Part shown: piece by piece, positions 37,431-48,539 of the stretch
Layout of the letters: each line of letters begins with the position of its first letter
How positions within the stretch are numbered: position 1 is the first letter of the stretch
Origin: Curtobacterium flaccumfaciens
GTDB taxonomy: Bacteria > Actinomycetota > Actinomycetes > Actinomycetales > Microbacteriaceae
Direction: 5' to 3'
Length of the DNA: 64,000 nt
Assembly (NCBI GenBank): GCA_029689965.1
Contig: CP121450.1
Span: 2,046,001-2,110,000 of the forward strand
Notes under the pieces: generated by a model
Seen by the model: only the letters and a program-made list of their open reading frames with translations
The model's database searches: none
What the model was told of the DNA's origin: nothing
Program-made: the position numbers and the translations under genes

Positions 37431-37492
37431 GGAACCAGGTTCCGGACACAGCACCGCGGAGGAGCGTGGTGCTGTGTCCGGAACCTGGTTCC
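37431..37492. terminator. Perfect 25-base-arm hairpin between convergent genes
   Basis: Arms 37431-37455 and 37468-37492 (GGAACCAGGTTCCGGACACA... and its complement) match perfectly around a 12-base loop. It lies between the stops of the oxidoreductase and the MFS gene. Confidence 0.8.
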
Positions 37493-37511
37493 CGGGGTCG
37501 GCGGCGCCGCG

Positions 37512-38835
37512 TCAGCGGTGGCCGACGATCGACGGGACCGGCATGTGGTGCCGCATCCGGACCGCCAGGTGGAGGCCTCCGCGGCGGGCGAGCAGCAGAC
37601 CGACGACCGCGGCGGCGGCGGCGGGCACGCCGCCCGCGACGACCATGCCCACGTGGGCACCGAAGTGGTCGACGATCTGGCCCATGAGCGGGCCGCCGAT
37701 CGCTTGCCCGCCGAGCAGTACGAGGACGTAGAGCGACATCACGCGTCCGCGGATCGCCACGTTCGAGGACAGCTGCACGAGGGAGTTCGATGCCGTCTGG
37801 AACAGGAGCTGCGACATCCCGACCGCGACGAGCGCCACGGTGAAGGGTGCGATGACCGGGATGGCGCCCGTGACGACGAGGAGCACACCCGTCCAGAACA
37901 CGCCTCCGACGATGGTGCGGAGCCGGACGGTGGCGCGACGGGTGGAGAGCAGGGCGCCGGTGAGGGCGCCGATCGCGACGGCGGAGTTGAACACACCGTA
38001 GCCGCCCGCGCCGACGTCGTACACCTGGGACGCGAACGCCGAGAGCAGCACGGGCATCGTCAGGGCGAACACCGAGAAGAACGCCACGAGGACCACCGGC
38101 ACGATGATGGTCGGCTTGCGGACGGCGTAGCGCAGGCCCTCGACGAGCTGGCCCTTTCCGCGCGGCGCGGGCGGGTGCGGTGCAGTTCGGAGACGCGCAG
38201 GAACCCGAGCGTGACGACGACGGCGACGCAGGCGATGGCGTTGATGCCGAACGACCACCCGGCCCCGACGGCGACGAGCAGCGCCCCGGAGAGCGCCGGG
38301 CCGATCATGCCGCCGAGCTGGAACACCGACGAGTTCACGCTGATGGCGTTCCGCAGGTGCTCGTGGCCCACGATCTCGGTCACGAACACCTGGCGCGCCG
38401 GGTTGTCGATCACGGTGACCATGCCGACGAGGAACGCGATCGCCCAGATGTGCCACGCCTGCACGACGCCGGCGAGGGTCAGCACGGCGAGCAGTGCGGA
38501 GAGGACGGCGAACGACCCCTGCGTGATCATCATCAGCGCGCGCTTCGAGAAACGGTCCACGAGCACTCCGCCGAGCAGCCCGAAGAACAGCATCGGCGCG
38601 AACTGGCACGCCACCGTGATGCCGACCTGCGCGACCGACCCGGTGAGCTGCAGGACGAGCCAGTCCTGCGCGATCCGCTGCATCCAGCCGGCGGTCATGG
38701 CGACGAGGTTGGTCGCGGTGAACAGCCGGAAGTTCGGTACCGACAGCGCGATGAGGGTGTGGCGCCAGGGTGGTCGGGTTGCCTGGATCGGGAGCGGTTC
38801 GGTGGGTGGGGGAGGGTCGTCGATGACGCGCTCAC
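37512..38835 (-). CDS. MFS transporter, EntS/MdfA-like exporter type
   Basis: An MFS protein of about 435 residues with 12 membrane segments. The first helix reads VPNFRLFTATNLVAMTAGWMQ and is followed by RIAQDWLVLQLTGS. This is the signature of actinobacterial MFS exporters of the DHA3 type; the segment RQVFVTEIVGHEHLRNA follows helix 4. I place the start at GTG 38835 (MSASSTTLPHPPNR), which needs an indel near 38790; the first ATG in the long frame is at 38698. One other break is near 38175. The substrate is unknown. A LysR gene is divergent from it. Confidence 0.8.
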
Positions 38836-38959
38836 GGTTGGGGATCTCCGGACGTCGGCTGCGGAACTGGTACCCCTACGAAAGTACGTGGTGCAACGTC
38901 ATTCGATACCCCTATGGTGGCTATCAGTCCATTGCGATGTCGAATGAACGGGGTGCACC

Positions 38960-39816
38960 GTGCTCGATCCGGTCCTGCTGCAGACCTTCCTCGCGGTCGC
39001 CGAGACCGGGAGCTTCACCCAGGCCGGGACTCGGCTCGGCATCAGCCAGCCCACGGTGTCCCAGCACGTGCGGCGGCTCGAGACCGCGGTGTCCCGGACC
39101 CTGGTCGCGCGGGACACCCGGGGCGTGACGCTCACCGACAACGGCGACGCGATGGCCGGGTTCGCGCGGACGATCCTCGCGGCACACGCCACCGCCGACG
39201 CCTACTTCTCGGGAGCGGCGACTCGGGGCGGCTCCGGTTCGGGGCGGCGGACGACCTCGCGATCACGCAGCTGCCCCGGATCCTCCGGGACTTCCGGCGG
39301 CTCCACCCCCAGGTGAACCTCGAGCTGACGGTGAACCAGTCGTCCCCGCTGCTCCGACGGGTCCACGCCGGACAGCTCGACCTCGTGTTCATCAAGCAGA
39401 CCGCGGGCGAGTCGGCCGAGGGCACCCGCGTCGCCACCGACCAGATGGTGTGGATGGCGCAGGACGGCATCGCGCTCGAACCCGGGGAGCCGGTGCCGCT
39501 CATCGCGTACCAGGCGCCGAGCATCAGTCGGCAGATGGCGATCGACGCGCTCGAGGCCGCGGGCCGCACGTGGCGGATCACGTGCAACACGCGCGACGTG
39601 AACGGTGTGCTCGCGGCGGTACGGGCGGGGATCGGGGTCGCGGTGTTCCCGCACTCGCTCATCCCGGCGGACCTCGTGAAGGTCTCGCAGCGGCTGTCGC
39701 TGCCGGACCTGCCGGCGGTCGACTACGTCCTCATCGCGAACCCGACGGTGCAGCGGGAGCCGATCGACGCCCTGACGAACGCGATCCTGTCCCGAGGGGT
39801 CATCCGCGCGGTGTGA
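38960..39816 (+). CDS. LysR-type regulator divergent from the MFS exporter
   Basis: GTG 38960 gives MLDPVLLQTFLAVAETGSFT, the canonical LysR start, and QPTVSQHVRRLE in the recognition helix. The ligand domain has RFGAADDLAITQLPRILRDF and the IGVAVFPHSLIP end loop. About 285 residues. One frame break near 39220. The promoter region contains the pair CATTCGA...TCGAATG, a possible operator. The gene probably controls the MFS exporter 125 bases away. Confidence 0.85.
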
Positions 39817-40072
39817 CGCAGCGGCGTCCGACGTGCGCGTGCGCGTGCGCACGCACGCACGCGTGCGTCGGCGTCGGCGCTGTCCGCGTCTCGTTTCGAT
39901 GAGACGAGACGCCGCCGGACCGGCGGGACGCCGCGTCGTGCGCGAAACACCGTCGGATAGGGAGGTGTCTGGCGCACGGGCGGTGTCTCGTGCGTGCGAC
40001 GTTGCCTCGTCCGTGCGGTGTCTCGTGCGTGCGGCGGCGTCTCGTTCGTCGGGCGTCGGCGTGCGAGAGGGG
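39817..40072. other. Intergenic stretch with TCTCGTGCGTGCG-type short repeats
   Basis: These 256 bases contain no gene I can support. They include alternating GTGCGCGTGCGC DNA at the left end and several near-copies of GTCTCGTGCGTGCG with inverted GAGACGAG partners. A large hairpin is possible near 39890-39920. Confidence 0.5.
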
Positions 40073-41492
40073 CTACGGCGCGAGCGTGGGCGTGATGCCG
40101 GCGCCGGTCAGGTCCGGGAGCGTCACACCGGCCGCGGGCAGCACCGCCGAGGCGACCGCCCAGAGCAGCACGAGGGCGCCGACGCCGCCGAGCACGGCCC
40201 CGAGGAGCGCGATCGGCCGCTGCCACGTCGCCGCGCGGTTCCGGAGCGTGACCACCGACACCAGGAGCGCGACGACGCCGAGCAGCAGCCCGATGCCGTG
40301 CACGGTCGCCGGCTGCAGGAACCACCAGGCCGCCAACCCGAGGGTCGCCAGACCTGCGACGGCGCCGAGGGCGGCTCCCGGAGTGGGCCGGACGAAGGGC
40401 GCCCGGTCAGCCTGCTCGTCCGCCTGCGTCGAGGACGCCGGTTCCGAGGTCGCCGGTTCCGATGGAGCCGGTTTCGCGGCTCGCCAGCGCCAGCCCTGCC
40501 GAGCCCGCGGGGAACGGCGCGGCTCGCCGTCCGCGGTCTTGGTGGTCGCCGTCGAGCGGGCCGCCGTGGAGTTGGCCGCCGTGGCGTGAGCTGCAGTGAG
40601 TCGGGCGGCGGTGGGGAGGGCAGCAGTGGGGAGCGCCGCAGTGGGGAGCGCCGCGGTGGCGGGGAGTGCGGCGAAGGGCGCACTGGGGAGCGCGGCTGGT
40701 GTCGAGGGCGAGACGGCCGTTCCGGGACAACGGTGTCGTTCGGCCGCGTGGCCGGGGCGTCGGACCTGGGAGCTGCGGTCGGTTCCGGCGCTGCGATCAC
40801 GGCGTCGAAGGACCGGGTCGGCGTCGGAGCGGGCGCGGGCAGCGGAGCCTGCTGGCGTGCGAAGCGGGCGGGCGTCCGGTAGCCGATCGGACCGACGGGC
40901 TCGGGCTCGACGCCCTCGACGACGACGTGTTCGAGGCCGGGCACCGAGAACCGCGGCTGTCCGACCGCGGGAGCGACGGGCGCCGCCGGAGCGCCGGGCG
41001 CCGCCGGGGGAGCGACGGAGGCCGGGGCGGCGGGCATCGGGGGAGCGACGGACACCGGGGTGGCGGGTGCCGCGGGGGTGATCGACACGGGGGCGGGTGT
41101 CCGGGGAACGATCGACGTCCGGGAGACGGCGTCGGCCGGCGAGACCGGGGCCGGGGTCGGGTCGACCGGGGCCGCGACGAACGGCACGGTGTCCACCGCG
41201 GGAGACGTCGGGGCCGGCGGGAGGAGGCGCTCCTGCGGCGGGTAGTCGGCACCACGATGTCACCCTCGCCGAGTCCGGACGGCGACTGCGGTCCGGGGAA
41301 CGTCGTGCCAGGGTCGACCGTCTCCGGTGCGGAGGCCGAGGAGGCGGAGGCGGGGCGCGCCTCCAGGCCGGCCGCTGCCACGGACCGAACGGGGGCCGGA
41401 GGGCCGTCGACCGCGCTCTCGGGCGGTGCCGTCACCCACGCGGGGACCGCGCGGCGCGGCCGGTCCTCGTCCGGCATGCGATGCGATGCCAC
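40073..41492 (-). CDS. Pro/Ala-rich membrane protein of unknown function
   Basis: GTG 41492 is preceded by GGAGGG at good distance and starts MASHRMPDEDRPRRAV. A very long Pro/Ala/Thr-rich cytoplasmic or wall-spanning part (about 330 residues, VAPPMPAAPASVAPP-like) contains the block PRFSVPGLEHVVVEGVEPEP. Four membrane helices at the C-terminus then follow (AALGAVAGLATLGLAAWWF, GIGLLLGVVALLVSVVTL and two others). Frame breaks near 41240 and 40720 lie in the low-complexity part. It looks like a DUF4190-type protein with a long disordered N-terminus. No function can be inferred. Confidence 0.6.
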
Positions 41493-41590
41493 TGCGGTGC
41501 TCCCTCCGTAGGCTGATCCATGGTCAGTTGTAACGGCAACCGATGCGGTCGGCGCAGCCCCAGTTCCGGGGTGGCCGGTACGGTCGACAC

Positions 41591-42556
41591 ATGACCGGAA
41601 TCGAACATCGTCCGCTCGGCCCTCGGGGCTCGTCGTCTCCACCGTCGGCATCGGCTGCAACAACTTCGGCCGCCCGGCACGTTCACCGAAACGCAGGAGG
41701 GCACGGACGCCGTCGTCCAGGCCGCCCTCGACGCCGGCGTCACCCTCTTCGACACGGCGGACGTCTACGGCGGCCGACCGGGGCTGTCCGAGGAGATGCT
41801 CGGCAAGGCCATCGCCGGACGCCGGGACGAGATCGTCCTCGCCACGAAGTTCGGGATGGACATGCAGGGCGCGAACGGTCCGGACTGGGGCGTCCGCGGC
41901 TCCCGTCGGTACGTGCGGCTCGCGGTCGAGTCCTCGCTGCAGCGCCTCGGCACCGACTGGATCGACCTGTACCAGATGCACCGTCCCGACGACGTGACCT
42001 CGATCGAGGAGACCCTGTCGGTGCTCGACGACCTCGTCCGCGAGGGCAAGATCCGCTACATCGGCCACTCCAACTTCGCCGGGTGGCAGATCGCCGAAGC
42101 CGAGCTGACGGCGTCGATCGCCGGCACCACGGCGTTCGTGTCCGCGCAGAACGAGTACAGCCCGCTCGCCCGCGGCGTCGAGGACGAGGTCCTGCCGGCC
42201 GTCCGCGCGTACGCTCTCGGGTTCCTGCCGTACTTCCCGCTCTACAACGGCCTGCTCACGGGCAAGTACACGAAGTCCGGCGGACCGTCCGACGGGCGGC
42301 TCACCACGTCGAAGCCGCAGCTGCTCGAAGACGCACCCTGGGCCGTCATCGAGGAGTTCCAGCGGTTCTGCGACGAGCGCGGGGTCACGATGCTGCAGGC
42401 CACCTTCGCGTGGTTGCTGGCGCAGCCCGGGCTGTCGAGCGTCATCGCGGGGCGACGAAGCCGGAGCAGATCCGGCAGAACGCCGAGGCCGGCACGGCCT
42501 GGGCGCCGTCGGAGGACGACATCGCCGAGATGACGGTCATCTTCGACGGTGCCTGA
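41591..42556 (+). CDS. Aldo/keto reductase
   Basis: A TIM-barrel NADPH oxidoreductase of about 322 residues. It starts MTGIEHRPLG and shows VTLFDTADVYGG (catalytic Asp and Tyr), ATKFG (catalytic Lys), IDLYQMHRPD (His) and IRYIGHSNF. The end carries the NADPH site AGATKPEQIRQNAEAG. Frame breaks near 41630, 41680 and 42455. It reduces aldehydes or ketones of unknown nature. It starts 98 bases from the divergent Pro/Ala-rich gene. Confidence 0.85.
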   Translation: MTGIEHRPLGPRGSSSPPSASAATTSAARHVHRNAGGHGRRRPGRPRRRRHPLRHGGRLRRPTGAVRGDARQGHRRTPGRDRPRHEVRDGHAGRERSGLGRPRLPSVRAARGRVLAAAPRHRLDRPVPDAPSRRRDLDRGDPVGARRPRPRGQDPLHRPLQLRRVADRRSRADGVDRRHHGVRVRAERVQPARPRRRGRGPAGRPRVRSRVPAVLPALQRPAHGQVHEVRRTVRRAAHHVEAAAARRRTLGRHRGVPAVLRRARGHDAAGHLRVVAGAARAVERHRGATKPEQIRQNAEAGTAWAPSEDDIAEMTVIFDGA

Positions 42557-42667
42557 GCGCCGACGGCGTAGGCCGCGCGCGCCGGCTCGGGCGCGAGCGC
42601 GAGCCACGCGAGCTCCTGAGGGAGCGCGAGCCGGCCACGGCTGAGCGAGCGCGCGCCGCGCCGGCGC

Positions 42668-43326
42668 CTACTGGTCGCGGTAGCGCGTCGCCTCGGCGAG
42701 CTTGCCGCGCAGCTCGTCCGCCGTGAACCGGGTGACGTACCCGGCGTGTCCCGCTGGATCCGCCAGCCCTCGGCGAGCGGACCGGCATCGACGACGTCGA
42801 ACCCGAACTGGTCGATGAGGTCCGACACCACCCGCTTCGCAGCCGCGTCGTCACCCGCCACGACGAGCGCGCGACGGTCCGGGTGCCGGCCGGCGAGGCG
42901 TGCCGCGTGAGGTCCGGCGCCCCGATGTGGTTGAACGCCTTGACGACGCGGGCCCCGGGCAGGTGGTCCTGCAGGCAGCTCGGCCGTCGTCGTGGTCTCG
43001 TCGTCGAGTGCGTCGATGTGCCCGTCGCGCTGCGGGTAGTAGTTGTTGGTGTCGATCACGACCTTGCCCACGAGGGGTTCCACGGGGATCGTCTCGATGG
43101 CGGCGAGCGGCGTCGTCACGACCACGATGTCCCCGGCCGCGGCCGCCTCGTCGCGCGTGGCGGCCCGGGCGCTGTCGGCGGCCGTGGCGTTCAGCTCGCG
43201 CACCAGGTCGCCGAGGGTCTCCGGTCCGCGGGAGTTCGCGATCACCACCTGGTGGCCGTGCCGCACGGCGAGCCGTGCGAGCTGGGAACCGATGTTGCCT
43301 GCGCCGATGATGCCGATGGTCGTCAT
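42668..43326 (-). CDS. NADPH-dependent F420 reductase-like (NAD(P)-binding) protein
   Basis: A Rossmann-fold protein that starts MTTIGIIGAGNIGSQLARLA and carries the phosphate-binding VIANSRGPET, VVVTTPLAAIETIP and KVVIDTNNYYPQRDG. These are features of the F420-dependent NADP reductase family and its F420-independent relatives. The C-terminal part reads ALVVAGDDAAAKRVVSDLI and ends WRIQRDTPGYVT. Length about 218 residues. Frame breaks near 42965, 42895 and 42740. Whether this host makes F420 cannot be told here. Confidence 0.75.
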
Positions 43327-43403
43327 GGTGCCCCGCAACGCTCGCCACGGCGCCCGCTATTCCCGTCCCGGCACCGCGGAGCGCCGGGGTGCATGATGGC
43401 GGC

Positions 43404-43701
43404 ATGGACCACGAGTTCCGGAACGAGACCGACCAGGACCGCTACGCGATGTACGTCGGCGGAGAAGCTCGTGAGCGTCCTCGACTACCGCGAGAACGGC
43501 GACGCGATCGCGTTCCCGCACACGTACACCGTGCCCAAGCACCGCGGGCACGGCTACGCCGCCGAGCTCGTCGACTTCGCGGTCGCTGACGTCGAGGCGA
43601 ACTCCACCAAGCGCGTCGTCCCGATGTGCTGGTTCGTCGGCAAGTGGTTCGACGAACACCCCGAGAAGGCAGATCTGCTCCTCCGCGGCGCTGCGGACTG
43701 A
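43404..43701 (+). CDS. Small GNAT-family acetyltransferase (YidJ/COG2388 type)
   Basis: About 98 residues that begin MDHEFRNETDQDRYAMYV. After one frame break near 43465 they continue EKLVSVLDYRENGDAIAF and HTYTVPKHRGHGYAAELVDF, where RGHGYA is the acetyl-CoA loop. The C-terminal CWFVGKWFDEHPEKADLL is typical of this short GNAT group. The substrate is unknown. The ATG at 43404 lies 78 bases from the divergent reductase. Confidence 0.8.
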
Positions 43702-43723
43702 GCCGAACCGGAAGGCGGCGCCC

Positions 43724-44184
43724 ATGCCGACGATCACCCCGTTCCTCTGGTACGACGACCAGGCCGAAGCGGCGGCCGAGTACTACGTCGACCTGTTCCC
43801 CCACAGCCGCATCGACAGCGTCAGCAGGACCCCGGACGGAAGACGCTCGTCGTGGAGTTCACGCTGCTCGGCAAGCCGTACCGGGCGATGAACGGCGGAC
43901 CGGGTCACGAGCACACCGACGCGGTGTCGTTCCAGGTCGACGTCGACACGCAGGACGAGCTCGACCGTGTCTGGGATGCCCTCCTCGCGGACGGCGGGCG
44001 CGCGACGGCCTGCGGTTGGCTCTTCGACCGCTGGGGCGTGGCGTGGCAGGTGACCCCCTCGATGATGGGCGACCTCATGACCGGGGCGGGTGATCCGGAG
44101 GCGAACGCCCGCGTCTTCGAGGCCATGATGCAGATGGTCAAGCTGGACATCCCGACGCTGCAGGCCGCGGCGGCGGGGAGCTGA
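43724..44184 (+). CDS. VOC-superfamily protein (PhnB-like)
   Basis: Starts MPTITPFLWYDDQAEAAAEY and continues YVDLFPHSRID, the signature of the PhnB/3-demethylubiquinone-type VOC proteins. The second half includes FTLLGKPYRAMNGGPGHEHT and WGVAWQVTPSMM. About 153 residues. One frame break near 43838. Family members bind small ligands or metal; many have no proven activity. It follows the GNAT gene closely, so a joint transcript is possible. Confidence 0.85.
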
Positions 44185-44279
44185 ACCGCACCGCCGCGCC
44201 GCGCGCCGTACCGGCCGGTATGGTGGCGGGACCGAACACCGCCGGCCGGTGCCGGCATCGACAGGCTGGAGTGCACCCG

Positions 44280-44752
44280 ATGAGCGAGTCGAGGCCCGAT
44301 GTCCGCAACAGCGACATCGGACGTGCCTACACCGAACTCGCCCGGATCACCCGACGCGCGAGCATCCGCGCCCGCGGCTCGGAGTCGATCCTGAGCGTCG
44401 TCGACCAGTCCCTCGTCGACTTCGTCGTGCAGCACCCTGGCTGCATGGCCATCGACATCGCGCGGTACCTGCGGCTCAACCGATCGACGATCTCCCGGCA
44501 GCTTCTCCGGGCTCCTCGCCACCGGACTCATCCGGACGACCGACGGCGGCACGGGGAACGCCAAGCCCCTCGAGGCCACCGACGCCGGACGTGCCGCGCT
44601 CCACCGGTCGGTCCAGGCTGCACCGCGACGCGCTCGACGAACGCCTGGCGAGCTGGTCGGACGACGACATCGCACTCCTCGCCGGACTGCTCGAACGGCT
44701 CGGCGCCGCCGACGAGGCCGGGCTCCCGATGCCGGGGCGCAGCGTCCCGTGA
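44280..44752 (+). CDS. MarR-family regulator
   Basis: About 157 residues. The N-terminus reads MSESRPDVRNSDIGRAYTEL. The wing domain is AIDIARYLRLNRSTISRQL, continued by LATGLIRT and the C-terminal dimer helix DDDIALLAGLLERLG. Two frame breaks (near 44507 and 44615). Its stop overlaps the metallophosphoesterase GTG (GTGA), so it is co-transcribed with that gene and may regulate it. Confidence 0.8.
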
Positions 44753-45257
44753 CGACCTCGTTGGTCGTGCTCTCCGACACCCACCTGCCGAAGCGGGCGA
44801 AGGGGCTGCCGGCGGGGCTCTGGGCCGACATCGACGCCGCCGACCTGGTCGTGCACGCCGGCGACTGGGTGGACCTCGCGACGCTCGACGCCGTCGAGGC
44901 CCGTGCACGCCGGTTCGAGGGCGTCCGCGGGAACAACGACGGCCCGGAGTTCGAGGAGCGGCTGCCCCTCGTGGCACGCTTCGCGGTCGAGGACCTCCGG
45001 TTCGCGCTCGTGCACGAGACCGGGTCGGCGACCGGCCGGGAACGTCGCATGGCCGCCGAGTACCCGGACGTCGACGTGCTCGTGTTCGGGCACTCGCACA
45101 TCCCGTGGGACGCCGTGGCGCCGACGGGGCTGCGGCTCCTCAACCCGGCTCGCCGACCGATCGCCGCCGGCAGCCCGACCACACCTGGATGCGTGGCGAG
45201 GTCGACGGCCGTGCGCTCGCCGTCGAGCTGGTGCGGCTGCCGCCGCCGACCCCCTGA
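44749..45257 (+). CDS. YfcE-type metallophosphoesterase
   Basis: About 168 residues of a calcineurin-like domain. The metal ligands are VLSDTHLP (Asp10, His12), HAGDWVD (Asp39), RGNND and the C-terminal FGHSHIP. YfcE-type enzymes hydrolyse phosphodiesters in vitro with manganese. Starting GTG 44749 overlaps the MarR stop. One frame break near 45145 before PGSPTDRRRQPDHTW, the usual last motif of the family. The gene ends three bases before a hairpin. Confidence 0.9.
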
Positions 45258-45260
45258 CGG

Positions 45261-45298
45261 ACGGGAGGCGCGGTGCGGGCCCGCCCCGTGCCTCCCGT
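45261..45298. terminator. Hairpin between convergent metallophosphoesterase and thiamine genes
   Basis: Two 19-base arms (45261-45279, 45280-45298) match at 17 positions with almost no loop. The arm ACGGGAGGCGCGG resembles the ACTGGAGGCGCG arms at 21319 and 33081. Confidence 0.65.
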
Positions 45299-45399
45299 TC
45301 GTGGTCGTGGTCGTGGCCGTGGTCGCGGTCGCGGTCGCGGTCGCCGCGAGACTCGTGGTCAGCGACAAGTCTCGCGGCGGCGCGCCCGAGAACGGTCGC

Positions 45400-46943
45400 T
45401 CAGGGCGAGACTCGGCCGCGGCCGGCGCGGCCGGCGCGGCCGGCGCGGTCGGCGCGGTCGGCGCGGACGTCGGCATGCGGAAGAACGCGAGCTCCCACGC
45501 GGTCGAGCGGCGGAACGCGCGCGTCATGACGCCGCGCTCCGCGGGCGTCGCCGCGGCCGCCAGCCGCTCAACCCGAGCGGTCGCGGCCGCTGACGACTCA
45601 GCGAACGCCGGGTCCCCGTACGCCGCGATCCAGTCCGCGAACGGGTGCTCCGCGGGCACCGGACCGATTTGCGTCCCGACCCAGGCGTACACCTGGAAGC
45701 ACGGCAGCACCGCCGCCGCGAGGACCGCGGCGGATCTGGAGTCCGACGCCTCCTGCAGGTGCTCGAGGTACCCGGCGCAGGTCGGGTGCACGGGATCGTC
45801 CGCGTGGGTGCCGGCCAGGCGCCGGTGGTGCAGGTCCCGCGCCTCGTCGGCACAGCCCTGCGCCGCGGCCGCCCAGAACGCGGCATCGTCTCCGGTCGAC
45901 CACGACCCGAGCCGGGCCAGGTGCCGCTCGTACGCCCGGAGGTAGTGCACGTCCTGCGCGAGGTAGGCCGCGAAGACGTCGGGGTCGAGCGACCCGTCGC
46001 GCATCCGGACGAGGAACGCGCACCCGATCGTCTCTCGGAGCACGTCGGCGACGTCCTCCCACCACCGGTCCGTCCACGACGGCTCGGGCAGCGCGGCGCG
46101 TACGACGGCACCGTGGTCGATCGGGCCGTTGCCGCTCCCGACCCCGAGGTCGTCGGCACCCAGCAGCGCCGCGGTCAGCCACGTCTTCGCGCTCCCGATC
46201 GCGAGCTCCCAGTCGTGGTCGCGCGCCACGAGCGTCGCGATCGCGCTCGACAGCGAGCAGCCGGTGCCGTGGGTGTTCGTCGTCGCGACCCGCGGTGCCG
46301 AGAACGTTCGGACGACGCCGGACGCCGACACGAGCACGTCGTCCGAGGTCGCGCCGTCGTCGTGTCCGCCCTTCGCCAGGACGAGCACGTCCCAGGTCCG
46401 GGCGACGAGCAGCGCCGCGTCGAGGGGCGACGACGGCGACCCGCCGGCCAGTGCGGCGAGCTCCGTCAGCTCGGCCCGGTTCGGCGTCACCAGGTCGGCC
46501 AGCTCGAACAGCGAGGCCATGGCCCGCGAGGCGTCCTCGTCGAGCAGCCGGTCCCCGCTCGTGGCGACCATGACCGGGTCGACCACGACGACGGGCGGCC
46601 GGTGTTGCCGCAGCCACGAGGTCACCGTCCCGACGACTTCGACCGTGCCGAGCATCCCGATCTTCACGGCGTCGATCGTCACGTCGTCGGACACCGCGTC
46701 GAGCTGCTCCCGGAGGAACCCGGCGTCCGGAACGTGCACGGAGCGGACGCCGTGGGTGTTCTGCGCGACGAGCGCCGTCACGACCCCCATCCCGTACCCG
46801 TCGTGGGCTGCGATCGACTTCAGGTCCGCCTGCAGCCCGGCTCCGCCGGTTGGGTCCGTCCCGGCGATGCTCAGGACCCTGGGGGCCCTGGGGACCCTGG
46901 GGACCTTGGGGACCCTGGGGACGTCGGGCGCGTGTGCGGTCAT
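45400..46943 (-). CDS. thiD: HMP/HMP-P kinase fused to a TenA-like domain
   Basis: This fusion begins [10 protein letters not shown] and has an N-terminal Val-Pro-Arg repeat. The ThiD kinase follows: [31 protein letters not shown] and [12 protein letters not shown] (anion hole). From about residue 300 it is Ten[44 protein letters not shown]. TenA would salvage aminopyrimidine from thiamine breakdown and ThiD phosphorylates it twice. The frame is intact through both domains, but it does not stop where TenA ends (about 45490). A TGA at 45400 lies one frame away, so the 3' end is uncertain. ATG 46943 overlaps the ThiE stop. Confidence 0.85.
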
Positions 46944-47652
46944 GCGCGTGCCTCGTGGTCCACGCCCGGGGATGCGGCCGACCACGCGCCCGCCGACGCG
47001 CCCGTCCACGCCGTGACGTACGCGACCGCGGCGGAACCCGGATCGTGGGCCGCGCAGATCCCGGAGACCACCGCCACGCCGGCCGCGCCCGGGCACGCAG
47101 CGGAGCGACGTCGTCGAGCGTCACCCCGCCGATCGCCACGCAGGGCACGTCGGTCGCGCGTGCCAGCCGCGCGAACCCCTCGTGGCCGAGAGCCGGTGGG
47201 TGGTCCGTCTTCGTCGCCGTCGGGTGGACGACGCCGACCCCGAGCAGGTCGACCGTCCCGCGGGGGAGCCGGGTGACGGCGGCGAGGTGCTCCGGCGTGT
47301 TCGCGGTGAGTCCGACGTGGGCCTCCGGGCCGAGCAGCGCCCGGGCGACCTCCACGGGGACGTCGGACTGACCGAGGTGCACCCCGGCGACCGGGTGTCC
47401 GTCGTGCCGTGCGGCGAGCGCCACGTCGAGCCGGTCGTCGACCACCACCGTCGCACGGTCGCCGACCGCCTCGGCCACCGCGGCGGTCAGCGCCAGCAGG
47501 TCCCGCGCCGAGGCGTCCTTGTCGCGCACCTGCACGATCCGGACGCCGCCGTGCACCGCCGCCCGGACGACGCCGAGCACGCCGATGCCGTGCCGATCGG
47601 CGAGGGTCCCGTCGGTGACCAGGTAGACGCCGACGTCCGACGGCGCGCTCAC
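46940..47652 (-). CDS. thiE: Thiamine-phosphate synthase
   Basis: A TIM barrel of about 237 residues that joins HMP-PP and thiazole phosphate to thiamine phosphate. Motifs are [65 protein letters not shown] and [15 protein letters not shown] 47652 overlaps the thiM stop and its TGA overlaps the thiD start, so translation is coupled on both sides. One frame break near 47100 lies just before the C-terminal [10 protein letters not shown]. Confidence 0.9.
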
Positions 47653-48537
47653 GCGTCCACCGCCGGAATCTCGACCGCCGGTGCCTCGACGCTGATCTGC
47701 GCTTCGCGCTCGACGTCCTCGGGGGAGAGCGAGGCCAACCGGTCGAGGAACAGCGGCTGGAAGGTGCCCGGGCCGCTCGCGTCCCGTGCGGCGAGCTCGG
47801 CGGCGATCGTGTGCACCGCGGTCGCCGCGACGGCAGCCGCCCCGGCGTCCCCGGGCGACACGGCGGTGAACGCGGCGACGACGGCGCCCAGTGCGCACCC
47901 GCCTCCGGTGATGCGCGTCAGCAGCTCGGTGCCGTTCGCGACCCGCACCGTCCCGATGCCGGGCGCGACCAGCAGGTCGACCGGACCGGACACGGCCACC
48001 GCGGCCACGCGCCTCCCGGCCGACGCCTCCTGCGCGGCGTGACGCGCGTCGTCGGGGCCGGCCGTGCTGTCCACCCCGCGCCCGCCGGCGGACGCGCCGA
48101 GCACGGCGAGCACCTCGGAGGCGTTGCCGCGCAGGACCGTCGGGCCGAGCGCGAGGAGGTCGCGCGCCAGCGCGGTGCGGACGGGAGGGAGCCGACGGCG
48201 ACCGGGTCGAGCACCCACGGGTACCGGCCTCGGCCGCGGCGGCAGCGGCTTCGAGCGCGGCGGCGCGGGGCTCGGCGTGCGGGGTGCCGGTGTTCACCAG
48301 CAGGGCGTCCGCGACGCGGGCGAACGGTCCGGCCTCGGTGACGACGTCGACCATCGCCGCCGAGGCCCCGAGCGCGAGCAGCACGTTCGCGGTGACGTTC
48401 TGCACCACCGTGTTCGTGATGCAGTGCACCAGGGGGCCGCGGGAACGGACGGCCTCGAGGAGCGTGGCGGTCCGGTCGACCCAGGCCGGGTCCGCGCCTC
48501 CGGAGGGCGCAGTGGGTGCGGGCGCAGCAGTGTGCAT
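47649..48537 (-). CDS. thiM: Hydroxyethylthiazole kinase
   Basis: About 295 residues that phosphorylate the thiazole alcohol for salvage. The N-terminus reads [20 protein letters not shown] and [10 protein letters not shown] (substrate pocket). The C-terminal anion hole is [15 protein letters not shown], where family Cys is kept. One frame break near 48215. It is the first gene of the operon, and its ATG lies 6 bases after the GGGA of the riboswitch. Together with thiE and thiD/tenA the operon salvages both halves of thiamine; no de novo thiC or thiG lies in the window. Confidence 0.9.
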
Positions 48538-48539
48538 GG

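Noticed and set aside
40073-42068. Alternative plus-strand and minus-strand frames rich in Arg, Gly or Pro
   Set aside because: They are other-frame readings of the Pro/Ala-rich gene and of the aldo/keto reductase gene.
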